Assembly: GCA_016882265.1 (NCBI GenBank) | Contig: VGVB01000003.1 | Span: forward strand, 38,440 to 102,439 | Source of the DNA: Gammaproteobacteria bacterium | GTDB taxonomy: Bacteria; Pseudomonadota; Gammaproteobacteria; Steroidobacterales; Steroidobacteraceae | DNA: 64,000 bases | Direction of reading: 5' to 3' | Shown here: positions 24,738-36,619 of the stretch, piece after piece | Layout: each line of letters begins with the position of its first letter | Position numbering within the stretch: position 1 is the first letter of the stretch | Translations under genes and position numbers: made by a program | The notes under the pieces: model-generated | Told to the model about the DNA's origin: nothing | Databases searched by the model: none | What the model saw: the letters and a program-made list of their open reading frames with translations, nothing else

Positions 24738-26339
24738 ATGCCCATGACGATCGGCGTGCCGTGCGAGACCTTCGCCGGTGAGAAACGCGTCGCCACCGTA
24801 CCCGAGGTGGTCGCGAAACTGGTGCAGCTCGGTTTCGGCGTCACGGTGGAAACCGGCGCCGGGGCGGGCGCCAATTTCGGTGACGAGGACTACCGCGCGG
24901 CCGGCGCCGAGATCGCGGCCACAGCGGCCGAGCTCTGGGCCAGGTCCGACGTCGTCTTCAAGGTGCGCACGCCGACGCCGGCCGAAGCGAGCCTGTTGCG
25001 CCCAGGCGCCACGCTGATCGGCTTCATCTGGCCCGCGCAGAATCCCGAGCTGATGCAGCAGTTCGCGGCGCGCAAGGCCACGGTGCTCGCCATCGACTCC
25101 CTGCCGCGCCAGCTCTCGCGCGCGCAGAAGATGGATGCGCTGACCTCGATGGCCGGCGTCAGCGGCTACCGCGCCGTCATCGAGGCCGCCAACGCCTTTG
25201 GCCGGCTGTTCAACGGCCAGGTGACCGCCGCCGGCAAGATCCCGCCGGCCAGGGTCTTCATCGCCGGCGCCGGTGTCGCCGGTCTCGCCGCGATCGGCAC
25301 GGCCGCCAGCCTCGGTGCGATCGTCCGCGCCAACGACACGCGCGCCGAGGTCGCCGACCAGGTCGTGTCGCTGGGCGGCGAGTTCGTCAAGGTCAATTAC
25401 GAGGAGGAAGGCTCCGGCGGCGGCGGCTATGCCAGGGTGATGAGCGAGGGCTTCCAGCAGGCGCAGCGTGAGATGTACGCGCAGCAGGCCCGCGAAGTCG
25501 ACATCATCATCACGACCGCGCTGATCCCGGGCAAGCCCGCGCCGCGGCTGATCACCGCCGAGATGGTGCGCAGCATGAAGCCCGGCAGCGTGATCGTCGA
25601 CATGGCGGCCGAGCAGGGCGGCAACTGCGAGCTGACCGAACCGGGCCAGGCCGTGGTCCGGCACGGCGTCACGATCATCGGCTACACCGATCTCGCCAGC
25701 CGCATGGCCCGGCAGTCCTCGACGCTGTACGCGAACAACCTGCTGCGCCTGACCGAGGAGCTGTGCAGGGCCAAGGACGGCGTCATCGACGTCAACATGG
25801 AGGACGACGCCATCCGCGGCCTCACCGTCATCCACAACGGCGCGATCACCTGGCCACCACCGCCGCCGAAGCTGCCGGCCGTGGCGCCTGCCGCGGCCCG
25901 GCCCGCTGCCGCGCCGGCGACGGCGCCGGCGAAGAAATCCGGACACGGCCACGGCGCCGGCGAACCCGCCTCGGCGAAAAGCCTCGCGATCGTGTTCGGC
26001 GTCGGCGCGCTGCTGTTCTGGCTGGTCGGCGCCTTCGCGCCGGCCTCGTTCCTCGCGCACTTCACCGTGTTCGTGCTGGCCTGCTTCGTCGGCTACATGG
26101 TGATCTGGAACGTGACGCCGGCACTGCACACGCCGCTGATGAGCGTCACCAACGCGATCTCCAGCATCATCGCCGTCGGGGCGCTGATCCAGGTGGCGCC
26201 ACCGCTCGGCGACGATATCGCCGGCCGGCCCGGCGCGCTGATCCTCGGTCTCGCGGTGCTGGCGCTGACGCTCACCGCAGTCAACATGTTCGGCGGCTTC
26301 GCGGTCACGCGGCGCATGCTGGCGATGTTCCGCAAGTAA
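24738..26339 (+). CDS. pntA: NAD(P) transhydrogenase, alpha subunit
   Basis: The 533-residue protein carries the NAD(H)-binding domain I (residues 1 to about 380). This has IGVPCETFAGEKRVATVPEV, QKMDALTSMAGVSGYRAVIE, FIAGAGVAGLAAIGTAASLG and ALIPGKPAPRLI. An Ala/Pro/Lys linker and four membrane helices follow (about residues 415-530). It couples hydride transfer from NADH to NADP+ to proton entry. GGGAGGAAA precedes the ATG. It is followed 12 nt later by pntB. Confidence 0.96.
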   Translation: MPMTIGVPCETFAGEKRVATVPEVVAKLVQLGFGVTVETGAGAGANFGDEDYRAAGAEIAATAAELWARSDVVFKVRTPTPAEASLLRPGATLIGFIWPAQNPELMQQFAARKATVLAIDSLPRQLSRAQKMDALTSMAGVSGYRAVIEAANAFGRLFNGQVTAAGKIPPARVFIAGAGVAGLAAIGTAASLGAIVRANDTRAEVADQVVSLGGEFVKVNYEEEGSGGGGYARVMSEGFQQAQREMYAQQAREVDIIITTALIPGKPAPRLITAEMVRSMKPGSVIVDMAAEQGGNCELTEPGQAVVRHGVTIIGYTDLASRMARQSSTLYANNLLRLTEELCRAKDGVIDVNMEDDAIRGLTVIHNGAITWPPPPPKLPAVAPAAARPAAAPATAPAKKSGHGHGAGEPASAKSLAIVFGVGALLFWLVGAFAPASFLAHFTVFVLACFVGYMVIWNVTPALHTPLMSVTNAISSIIAVGALIQVAPPLGDDIAGRPGALILGLAVLALTLTAVNMFGGFAVTRRMLAMFRK

Positions 26340-26351
26340 GGGGGCGCGGAC

Positions 26352-27758
26352 ATGGCGGACAATCTCGTCACGGTGGCCTACCTCGGCGCCACGATCCTGT
26401 TCATTCTCAGCCTCGGCGGCCTGTCGCACCCGGAGAGTTCGCGGCGCGGCAACCTCTACGGCATCGTCGGCATGACCATCGCGGTGCTCGCGACCGTGTC
26501 CGGTCCGCGCGTGCTGGCCGCCGGCCTGCCGTGGATCGTCGCGGCGCTGGTCGCCGGCGGCAGCGTCGGCCTGTATGCGGCGAAGAAGGTGCAGATGACG
26601 CAGATGCCCGAGCTGGTCGCGATCATGCACAGCCTGGTCGGCCTCGCCGCCTGTCTGGTCGGCTTCGCCAGCTACGTCGACACGTCGATCGTGTTCACCG
26701 GCGCTGAGAAGACCATCCACGAAGTCGAGATCTACCTCGGCATCCTGATCGGCGCGGTCACGTTCTCCGGTTCGGTGATCGCCTTCGGCAAGCTGTCCGC
26801 GCGCATCGGCGGCAAGCCGGTACTGCTGCCGGGCCGCCACTGGCTGAACCTCGCCGGACTGCTCGGCGTGATCTGGTTCGGGGCGCGGTTCTTGCAGGCC
26901 CACGACGTGCAGGACGGACTCGTGCCGCTCATCGTGATGACCGTGATCGCGCTGCTGTTCGGCGTGCACATGGTCATGGCGATCGGCGGCGCCGACATGC
27001 CGGTCGTCGTGTCGATGCTGAACAGCTATTCCGGCTGGGCCGCGGCCGCGACCGGCTTCATGCTGTCGAACGACCTGCTGATCGTGACCGGTGCGCTGGT
27101 CGGCTCGTCAGGCGCGATCCTGTCCTACATCATGTGCCGGGCGATGAACCGCAACTTCGTCAGCGTCATCGCCGGCGGCTTCGGCACCGGTGAAGGCGCG
27201 GCGGCCGCGGCCGGCGCCCAGCCGGCCGGCGAGGTCACCGCGATCAGCGCGGCCGAAACCGCCGAACTGCTGCGCGGCGCCAGCAATGTCGTCATCGTGC
27301 CCGGCTACGGGATGGCGGTCGCGCAGGCCCAGCACGCGGTGTACGAGATCACGAAGCAGCTCCGCGAGCAGGACGTCAACGTGCGCTTCGGCATCCATCC
27401 GGTCGCCGGGCGCATGCCCGGGCACATGAACGTGCTGCTGGCCGAAGCCCGCGTGCCCTACGACATCGTGCTCGAGATGGACGAGATCAACGGTGACTTC
27501 CCCGACACCGACGTCGCGATGGTGATCGGCGCCAACGACATCGTGAACCCGGCCGCGCAGGAGGACCCGACCAGCCCGATCGCCGGCATGCCGGTGCTCG
27601 AGGTGTGGAAAGCGAAGACCTCGGTCGTCATGAAGCGCTCGATGGCCTCCGGCTACGCCGGCGTCGACAATCCGCTGTTCTACAAGGACAACAACCGGAT
27701 GCTGTTCGGCGACGCGAAAAAGATGCTGGACGAGGTGCTGGCGGCGCTGAAGGGGTGA
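26352..27758 (+). CDS. pntB: NAD(P) transhydrogenase, beta subunit
   Basis: The 468-residue protein has about eight or nine transmembrane helices (residues 1 to about 270), an Ala/Gly linker and the NADP(H)-binding domain III. The latter has [60 protein letters not shown] and the final [20 protein letters not shown]. Together with PntA it makes the proton-pumping transhydrogenase that supplies NADPH. AAGGGGGC precedes the ATG. Confidence 0.96.
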   Translation: MADNLVTVAYLGATILFILSLGGLSHPESSRRGNLYGIVGMTIAVLATVSGPRVLAAGLPWIVAALVAGGSVGLYAAKKVQMTQMPELVAIMHSLVGLAACLVGFASYVDTSIVFTGAEKTIHEVEIYLGILIGAVTFSGSVIAFGKLSARIGGKPVLLPGRHWLNLAGLLGVIWFGARFLQAHDVQDGLVPLIVMTVIALLFGVHMVMAIGGADMPVVVSMLNSYSGWAAAATGFMLSNDLLIVTGALVGSSGAILSYIMCRAMNRNFVSVIAGGFGTGEGAAAAAGAQPAGEVTAISAAETAELLRGASNVVIVPGYGMAVAQAQHAVYEITKQLREQDVNVRFGIHPVAGRMPGHMNVLLAEARVPYDIVLEMDEINGDFPDTDVAMVIGANDIVNPAAQEDPTSPIAGMPVLEVWKAKTSVVMKRSMASGYAGVDNPLFYKDNNRMLFGDAKKMLDEVLAALKG

Positions 27759-27790
27759 GGCGGACAGCGGCAACACCGGTCCCGGAGCGC

Positions 27791-27976
27791 TTACGCCTCC
27801 GCTTCCGGCATCACCAGCCAGAGCACCAGGTAGGCGATGATCCCCGGAAACGCGGCACTCAGGATCGACAGGATCACGTAGAGGATGCGGACCTTGTCCG
27901 CCGGCCAGCCGATCCATTCGGCGATGCCGCCGCAGACGCCGGCGATCATGCGGTCGTTCGAGCGACGGAGCTTCAT
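27791..27976 (-). CDS. PspC-domain small membrane protein
   Basis: The 61-residue protein is one PspC domain. It starts KLRRSNDRMIAGVCGGIAEW and has a single hydrophobic helix, VRILYVILSILSAAFPGIIA, running to the C-terminus. Stand-alone PspC-like proteins are membrane-embedded and of unclear role. They relate to phage-shock or toxin-antitoxin-like stress proteins. A REP-like palindrome lies just upstream of its start. Confidence 0.88.
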   Translation of the reverse strand: MKLRRSNDRMIAGVCGGIAEWIGWPADKVRILYVILSILSAAFPGIIAYLVLWLVMPEAEA

Positions 27977-27999
27977 CGGCTGCCCCTCCCGGTTCGTGG

Positions 28000-28020
28000 A
28001 AAAGGGAAGCGTCCCCTTTT
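28000..28020. repeat. REP-like palindrome (GGGAAGCGTCCCC family), copy 3
   Basis: One 21-bp unit with AAAA/TTTT ends lies between the PspC start and the DUF3106 stop. A degenerate partner, AAATGGGAAGTGCC, lies at 28028-28041. Confidence 0.85.
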
Positions 28021-28045
28021 CCGCCGCAAATGGGAAGTGCCGCGA

Positions 28046-28546
28046 TTAACCGCGCGGGCGGGGTCGCGGCGGAGGGTGCCGTTGTGCGCGCTCGCGCATC
28101 AGCCGCTGGCGCTCGGCTGGCGGAAGCTGGCGCCAGCGCTCGCGCAGTTCCTGGCGGCGCTCGAGCGGCAGTTCGCGGAAGCGGCGCCAGGATTCCCGCA
28201 GGCGCTGCTGCTCCGCGGGCGGCAGCGCGTGGAACCACTGCCAGCGCTCGCGGATCCGCCGCCGCTGCTCGGGCGGCAGTTGCTGCCAGTGCTGCCAGCG
28301 GTCGCGGGCGCGGGCCTGCTGTTCCGGGCTCATCGCCAGCCAGCGTTCGGAACCGCGGGCCATCGCCTGCTGGCGCCCCGGCGGCAGACTGTCCCAGGTC
28401 TCTGCATGCTTTGCCAGCAACTGCTGCTGCTCGGGCGACAGCGAAATCCAGGCGACACCCGGTTCCGGGACCGGGTCCTGTGCCACAGCGGCCGGTCCCG
28501 CCAGCGCGAGCCATGCCGCGACCAACCATGCCCATCTAGCGCTCAT
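28046..28546 (-). CDS. DUF3106 secreted repeat protein
   Basis: The product is 166 residues from the ATG at 28546. A signal peptide (WLVAAWLALAGPAAVAQ) leads into about seven repeats of 15-18 residues. These are built on LPPEQRRRIRERWQWF, with recurring Trp, Pro-Glu/Pro-Ala and Arg-Trp pairs, and predict helical hairpins. The tail is Pro/Arg-rich. DUF3106 proteins occur at the end of ECF sigma operons. The periplasmic role is unknown; the periodic Arg/Gln/Trp pattern suggests an extended helical binding surface. It overlaps the upstream gene by 11 nt. Confidence 0.85.
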   Translation of the reverse strand: MSARWAWLVAAWLALAGPAAVAQDPVPEPGVAWISLSPEQQQLLAKHAETWDSLPPGRQQAMARGSERWLAMSPEQQARARDRWQHWQQLPPEQRRRIRERWQWFHALPPAEQQRLRESWRRFRELPLERRQELRERWRQLPPAERQRLMRERAQRHPPPRPRPRG

Positions 28547-28772
28547 CGCCGTTTCCCCTGCTGTCCTGCTGCCTCTGGCTGATCCTGCGTCGCTCCCGCT
28601 CAAACGCGCTGCTCAGCAGATAGTCCTCGAATCCCTCGTCCTCACCCGCGGCCTCGCCCAGGAGCTCCAGCAGTTCCGGATCGGGCGGCGGGGCATCGTC
28701 GGCAACTGCGGGCGTCGCCAGCAGTACGGCCATCAGCCAGGGCTCCGTGCGCACGGCCTCAGCCCGCTGCAT
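28536..28772 (-). CDS. Small exported protein in the ECF sigma operon
   Basis: The product is 78 residues from the ATG at 28772. A weak hydrophobic leader (EPWLMAVLLATPAVADDAPP) precedes an acidic helix, DPELLELLGEAAGEDEGFED, and an Arg/Gln-rich end. It overlaps DUF3619 by 14 nt and the DUF3106 gene by 11 nt, which supports it as a real coupled gene. Family unknown. The position between an ECF sigma/DUF3619 pair and DUF3106 is typical for small periplasmic products of this operon. Confidence 0.7.
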   Translation of the reverse strand: MQRAEAVRTEPWLMAVLLATPAVADDAPPPDPELLELLGEAAGEDEGFEDYLLSSAFERERRRISQRQQDSRGNGDER

Positions 28773-29118
28773 CCGTGGCCTGCCCGGCGGCCCAGGCGTA
28801 GAAGGCCGCGTCCTCGTCAAGCATCTCGAAATCCTCGCCCGTGGCCAGTAGTTCCAGGTCTTCAAACGGCGTCGGCAGCGCAGCCGGGGCCCGTGTTTCG
28901 CGGCTGAACCACAACGTCACGGCCAGCACCGCCGCTGCGGCCACGGCCCCGGCCGGCACCCAGCCGGGGAACACCGCCGGCCGGCGCCGGATTTCGCCGA
29001 TCGCCGCCTGGCGAGCGCGCACGAGGCGCGAGCGCGTCGCACCTTCCAGACCGGCGACACTGGCCTCGAAGGCCGCCCGGCTGCGCCGCTCGAATTCCTG
29101 CCGTTCCGATTCGTTCAT
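28759..29118 (-). CDS. DUF3619-like membrane protein, candidate anti-sigma factor
   Basis: The 119-residue protein has an N-terminal cytoplasmic part (ESERQEFERRSRAAFEASVA) ending in Arg-rich sequence. One membrane helix (about residues 54-72, PAGAVAAAAVLAVTLWF) and an acidic C-terminus (DFEMLDEDAAFYAWAAG) follow. It overlaps the ECF sigma gene stop by 4 nt. The layout of soluble N-part, one helix and periplasmic tail suits a sigma-binding membrane protein, though no zinc-binding anti-sigma motif is present. Confidence 0.75.
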   Translation of the reverse strand: MNESERQEFERRSRAAFEASVAGLEGATRSRLVRARQAAIGEIRRRPAVFPGWVPAGAVAAAAVLAVTLWFSRETRAPAALPTPFEDLELLATGEDFEMLDEDAAFYAWAAGQATDAAG

Positions 29119-29727
29119 GCCCCGGCTCCGATCCGTTCACGCAGTGCGTGCACCGCACGGAAATAATGCGTCTTCACGCTGCCCTCCGAGCAACCCATCG
29201 CGAGCGCCGTCTGCGCGACATCGAGACCCTCGAAGTTGCGCAGCAGAAAGGCTTCGCGCTGGCGGTCCGGCAGCTCCGCGAGCGCCTGCTCCAGCCGCTC
29301 GAGCAACTGCCCGCCCTCGAGCTGTTCCTCCGGTCGGCCGGCCGGGTCCGGGACCTGCTCGGGCAGATCCGCGGCCGCATCGTCCGGTCCCGTGGCGGAC
29401 CACCAGCGCAGCACCCGCCCCCGCACGCGCCGCCGGCGCAGGCAGTCGGTGATCCGGTTGCGCAGGATCCCGTAGAACAACGGCGGCCACTGCTGCTGCG
29501 GATGCCCGCCATAGTGGCGCGCGAGCCGGATCATCGCGTCCTGCACGATGTCGAGCGCGTCGTCGCGGTCGCGGACCGAAAGCTGCGCGATCCGGAACGC
29601 CCGGCGCTCGACCCCCCGCGAGGAATCGCTCGAGTGCCCGCTCCTGCTCCAACGAGGTCTCCTGTCGCGCCGTCCCGACCCAGTGCCCCGGCTGCGGCAA
29701 CGGCACAGAAAGCGTAGCAGAGTCCAC
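29115..29727 (-). CDS. ECF sigma factor with an N-terminal frameshift in a G6 tract
   Basis: Region 2 reads FRIAQLSVRDRDDALDIVQD...ARHY. Region 4 reads LEQALAELPDRQREAFLLRN, then SEGSVKTHYFRAVHALRE. The true N-terminus, starting at the GTG at 29727 with GGGAGG 8 nt upstream, is in another frame: ...QERALERFLAG. The two join if one G is removed from the six-G run at 29612-29617, restoring FLAG-VERRAFRIAQ, the usual family sequence. As read, the gene is split. A sequencing error, real mutation or slippage-controlled switch are all possible. Repaired length is about 203 residues. DUF3619 follows directly. Confidence 0.85.
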
Positions 29728-29848
29728 CGACAGGACCTCCCGGCGGTCACCCGCACCAACCCGCTCGTCACGGTGCTATAACGATGCTGGCACCGGCACG
29801 TTGACCGGCGGCCGATTCCCGTCGATCACCCGTCCGCGAGGTCGCCGC

Positions 29849-32026
<2,178 letters not shown>

Positions 32027-32092
32027 ACGAGGCGATGGCGGGCCCGGTTGCGATAGACTGGCGCGCCCGTTTTCTGCCCTCCCGGAACCAGC

Positions 32093-33850
32093 GTGAAGGA
32101 ACGGATCGAGGATCTCGTGGCGCAGGCTGTGGCCGCGCTGCCGGCAGCCGAGCGCGGCGCCGCTGGCGAACTGCGCCCCGAGATCGAGCACAGCCGCGAC
32201 CCGGCGCACGGGGATTTCGCCTGCAGCATCGCGCTGCGGCTGGCCCGCGCCGCGCGCAGCAACCCGCGCGCGCTGGCCGCGCGCATCGTGGCTGCGCTGC
32301 CGGTGGACCCGCTGATCGAGCGCGTCGAGATCGCCGGACCGGGCTTCATCAACTTCTTCGTCGCGACCGCTGCCTGGCAACAGGAGGTCGCCCGCGTACT
32401 GGCAGCCGGCGCGGATTACGGGCGCTGCAATGACGGCGCCGCCCGGCGGGCGCTGGTCGAATTCGTGTCCGCGAATCCGACCGGGCCGCTGCACGTCGGG
32501 CATGGCCGGCATGCCGCCTACGGCGCGTCGCTCGCCAGCCTGCTCGCGGCGACCGGCTGGCAGGTCGAGCGCGAGTACTACGTCAACGATGCCGGCCGGC
32601 AGATGGACATCCTCGCGGCCAGCGTCTGGCTGCGCTATCTCGAGCTGTGCGGCGAGGACTGCACGTTCCCGGTCAATGGCTACCGCGGCGAATATCTGCG
32701 GCCGATCGCCGCGGATCTGCACCGCCACCACGGCGCTGCGCTGCGCCGCCCGGCCAGCGCCGTGTTCGCCGGGCTGCCGCCGGACGAGCCGGACGGCGGC
32801 GATCGCGAGCGTTACATCGACGCGCTGATCGCGCGCATGCGCGAGCTGCTCGGCCCGGCCGACTGCGGCGCCGTATTCGAGCGCGCGCTGGCCGACATCC
32901 TCGCCGACATCCGCGACGATCTCGCCGGCTTCGGCGTGCACTTCGACCGCTGGTACTCCGAGCGCGGGCTGGCCAGCGGCGGCGCGATCGCGCGGGCGCT
33001 CGCGCGCCTGCGCGAGCACGGCCACGTCTACGCGCAGGATGGCGCGCTGTGGTTCCGCGCCACCGCCTTCGGCGACGAGAAGGACCGCGTGGTCGTGCGC
33101 GAGAACGGCCAGAGTACGTACTTCGCCTCGGACATCGCCTATCACCTCGAGAAGCGCGAGCGCGGTTTCGACCTGCTGCTCGACGTGCTCGGCGCCGACC
33201 ACCACGGTTACGTCGCGCGGGTCCGCGCCGGGCTCGTCGCGATGGGCGAGCCGGGCGCTGCGCTGGAGGTGCGCCTGGTGCAGTTCGTCGCGCTGTACCG
33301 CGGCGGCGCCAGGGTGCAGATGTCGACGCGCTCCGGTGAGTTCGTCACGCTGCGCGAGCTGCGCGCCGAAGTCGGCGACGACGCCGCGCGCTTCTTCTAC
33401 GTGCTGCGCTCGAACGACCAGCACCTCGACTTCGACCTCGAGCTGGCCCGGGCGCGCTCGAACGACAACCCGGTGTACTACGTGCAGTACGCGCACGCAC
33501 GCGTCGCCAGCGTGCTGCGTCAGGCGGCCAGCCGCGATCAGCCGTTTGATCGCGCCGCCGGGCTCGCCGCGCTCGACCGGCTCATCGCGCCGGCGGAACG
33601 CACGCTGCTCGGCGAGCTCGCGCGCTGGCCGGAAGTGCTGCGCCAGGCCGCGGCGCTGCGCGCGCCGCACGCCGTCGTGCACTACCTGCGCGAGCTGGCG
33701 ACCGCCTTCCACGCCTGCTACAACGCGCTGCCGTTCCTGGTCGACGATGCCGCACTGCGCAACGCCCGCCTCGCGCTGATCGTCGCGGTACAGCAGGTGA
33801 TCCGGAATGCGCTCGGGCTGCTGGGGGTCGGCGCGCCGGAGTCGATGTGA
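32093..33850 (+). CDS. argS: Arginyl-tRNA synthetase
   Basis: The 585-residue class I synthetase charges tRNA-Arg. The N-terminal Arg-specific domain (residues 1 to about 110) precedes the HIGH motif in [17 protein letters not shown] (His134-His137). [10 protein letters not shown] and the weak KMSKS equivalent [12 protein letters not shown] follow. The C-terminal anticodon-binding domain reads [17 protein letters not shown]. The start is a GTG. A TAGACT -10-like box lies at 32054-32059. Its stop overlaps the next gene's GTG. Confidence 0.96.
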   Translation: MKERIEDLVAQAVAALPAAERGAAGELRPEIEHSRDPAHGDFACSIALRLARAARSNPRALAARIVAALPVDPLIERVEIAGPGFINFFVATAAWQQEVARVLAAGADYGRCNDGAARRALVEFVSANPTGPLHVGHGRHAAYGASLASLLAATGWQVEREYYVNDAGRQMDILAASVWLRYLELCGEDCTFPVNGYRGEYLRPIAADLHRHHGAALRRPASAVFAGLPPDEPDGGDRERYIDALIARMRELLGPADCGAVFERALADILADIRDDLAGFGVHFDRWYSERGLASGGAIARALARLREHGHVYAQDGALWFRATAFGDEKDRVVVRENGQSTYFASDIAYHLEKRERGFDLLLDVLGADHHGYVARVRAGLVAMGEPGAALEVRLVQFVALYRGGARVQMSTRSGEFVTLRELRAEVGDDAARFFYVLRSNDQHLDFDLELARARSNDNPVYYVQYAHARVASVLRQAASRDQPFDRAAGLAALDRLIAPAERTLLGELARWPEVLRQAAALRAPHAVVHYLRELATAFHACYNALPFLVDDAALRNARLALIVAVQQVIRNALGLLGVGAPESM

Positions 33851-34392
33851 CCGTCGCCCGCGACTACAAGCGCAATCACCTGCGGCGCGAGCCGCTGGCG
33901 GGCTGGCGCGGCGTCGCGCTCGGCGCCGCCGGCGGGCTCGCGGTGGCGCTCGCCGTCTGGCTGCTGGTCCGCGACGGCAACGAGGCTCGGCCGGCGCGGA
34001 CTCCGGCGGCGGAGGCCGCGGACGAGACCGCGCCAGTGGCCGCCGATCCGGCCGAGCGCTACGACTTCTACGAGATGCTGCCGAAGTTCGAGGTGGTCGT
34101 CCCGGAGCGCGAGGCCGCGCTGCCGCGCGGCGCGCCGCCGACGACCGCTGAGCCGGCCGGTGCGTACGTGCTGCAGGTCGGGTCGTACCGCAATTTCGCC
34201 GAGGCCGACCGCGTGCGCGCGCAGCTTGCACTGCAGGGCATCGAGTCCCGCGTGCAGCGCGTCTCCGTGGACAACGACACCTGGCATCGCGTCCGCGTCG
34301 GGCCGATCACCGACCTCGATGAGCTGAACCGCATCCGCGACCGGCTGCGCGAGGCCGACATGGACACGCTGCTGATCCGCGTCGGCGACTGA
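33847..34392 (+). CDS. SPOR-domain membrane protein (FtsN-like)
   Basis: The 181-residue protein has a short basic cytoplasmic N-terminus ([19 protein letters not shown]), one membrane helix (about residues 24-42) and an acidic/Ala linker. [15 protein letters not shown] is the usual juxtamembrane segment in such proteins. The C-terminal SPOR domain ([20 protein letters not shown]...) runs from about residue 107. SPOR domains bind denuded septal peptidoglycan, so a role in cell division is likely. Location after argS is conserved in gammaproteobacteria. The GTG start overlaps the argS stop. Confidence 0.9.
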   Translation: MTVARDYKRNHLRREPLAGWRGVALGAAGGLAVALAVWLLVRDGNEARPARTPAAEAADETAPVAADPAERYDFYEMLPKFEVVVPEREAALPRGAPPTTAEPAGAYVLQVGSYRNFAEADRVRAQLALQGIESRVQRVSVDNDTWHRVRVGPITDLDELNRIRDRLREADMDTLLIRVGD

Positions 34393-34401
34393 CGTCGGCC
34401 G

Positions 34402-34424
34402 AAAAAGGGGACGCTTCCCATTTT
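34402..34424. repeat. REP-like palindrome (GGGAAGCGTCCCC family), copy 4
   Basis: The unit contains GGGGACGCTTCCC with one T-tract change (CATTTT). It lies between the SPOR gene stop and the RAYT stop, in the opposite orientation to copy 5, 42 nt away. Confidence 0.85.
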
Positions 34425-34438
34425 CTTGCCGAACCTGG

Positions 34439-35149
34439 TCAGTCAGCATCTCGACCGGGCTCCCGGAAAAGGGAAGCGTCCCCTTTTCGCGCGCGCCCGG
34501 GCCCGCGCGACCGCAAGGGGCGACCGCTGTCCCGCTCCAGCGTCTCGATGAAGACCGGTGAACCGCAGGGCAGGTTCTGCTCGGTACAGCGACGGAGATC
34601 TTCCTGACTGTGCGAATCGTCGCTGATGGCAAGCCACTGCGACCAGTCGCCGACGCATTCCAATGCCTCATGCCATCGCGACGCCGAAGTCAGCACCGGA
34701 TCGCGCCCGAATCCGCAGTGGGCCCCGGCGCTCGACCAGAAGTACTCCTCGGCCCGGCTGACCAGCCCCGCCCGGACCGGGTTGCGCTCTACATAGCGGA
34801 CAGCCATGAGCAGCCCGGTCTCATCGAGCGCGGAGGAATGAAACCGGCCCTGCCAGACGTGGCCTTTCCATTCGCGCAGGCGGTTGATCCGTTGCGCGAA
34901 GCGCATGTTCAGCGGCTTCAGAAACTGGTACAGGCCATGCGTCACTGCGGGCACCACCACCAGATGCACGTGGTTGGTCATGAGGCAATACGCCACGACC
35001 TCGACGGCAGCAGCGGCGGCGTACTGCCGCAGCCAGCTCAGATAGACGCGCCGATCCGCATCCGTGAAGAAGACCTGACCGCGCCGGTTGCCACGCTGGG
35101 TGACGTGGTGCGGAACGCCGGCAAAGACCGTGCGGGGTTGACGCGGCAT
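34439..35149 (-). CDS. REP-associated tyrosine transposase (RAYT, IS200-like Y1 HUH)
   Basis: The 236-residue protein matches TnpA_REP/Y1 transposases. It starts PRTVFAGVPHHVTQRGNRRG and has the HUH metal motif MTNHVHLVVV near residue 60. It also has the conserved FHSSALDETGLLMAVRYVER and NPVRAGLVSRAEEYFWSSA with the candidate catalytic tyrosine. Palindromes of the GGGAAGCGTCCCC family lie upstream (35239-35261), inside the 3' coding end (34467-34487) and downstream (34402-34424). This is the expected arrangement of a RAYT with its cognate REPs. Residues near the C-terminus (KGDASLFREPG) are repeat-encoded. Confidence 0.92.
   Translation of the reverse strand: MPRQPRTVFAGVPHHVTQRGNRRGQVFFTDADRRVYLSWLRQYAAAAAVEVVAYCLMTNHVHLVVVPAVTHGLYQFLKPLNMRFAQRINRLREWKGHVWQGRFHSSALDETGLLMAVRYVERNPVRAGLVSRAEEYFWSSAGAHCGFGRDPVLTSASRWHEALECVGDWSQWLAISDDSHSQEDLRRCTEQNLPCGSPVFIETLERDSGRPLRSRGPGRARKGDASLFREPGRDAD
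34467..34487. repeat. REP-like palindrome, copy 5, inside the RAYT 3' coding end
   Basis: A 21-bp unit identical in core to copies 3 and 6 is translated as part of the transposase tail. It forms an inverted pair with the unit at 34402-34424. Confidence 0.85.
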
Positions 35150-35238
35150 ACCGGCAAGCTACCACGCGGCCGCCACCGTTCCTGGCCCGGAAACCGGTGG
35201 CAATGCGCAGAATGTCGCGAGCCGGGCCGGATGCGCGG

Positions 35239-35260
35239 AAAAAGGGAAGCGTCCCCTTTT

Positions 35261-35261
<1 letters not shown>
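35239..35261. repeat. REP-like palindrome, copy 6, between RAYT and ntrX
   Basis: A 23-bp unit with five-base A and T tracts around GGGAAGCGTCCCC lies 90 nt upstream of the RAYT start. Its last T is also the final base of the ntrX stop codon. Confidence 0.85.

Positions 35262-36615
<1,354 letters not shown>

Positions 36616-36619
<4 letters not shown>

Noticed and set aside
24597..26969. Minus-strand open frame of about 790 codons opposite pntA/pntB
   Set aside because: The His/Asp/Arg-rich translation is the antisense of PntAB; not a gene.
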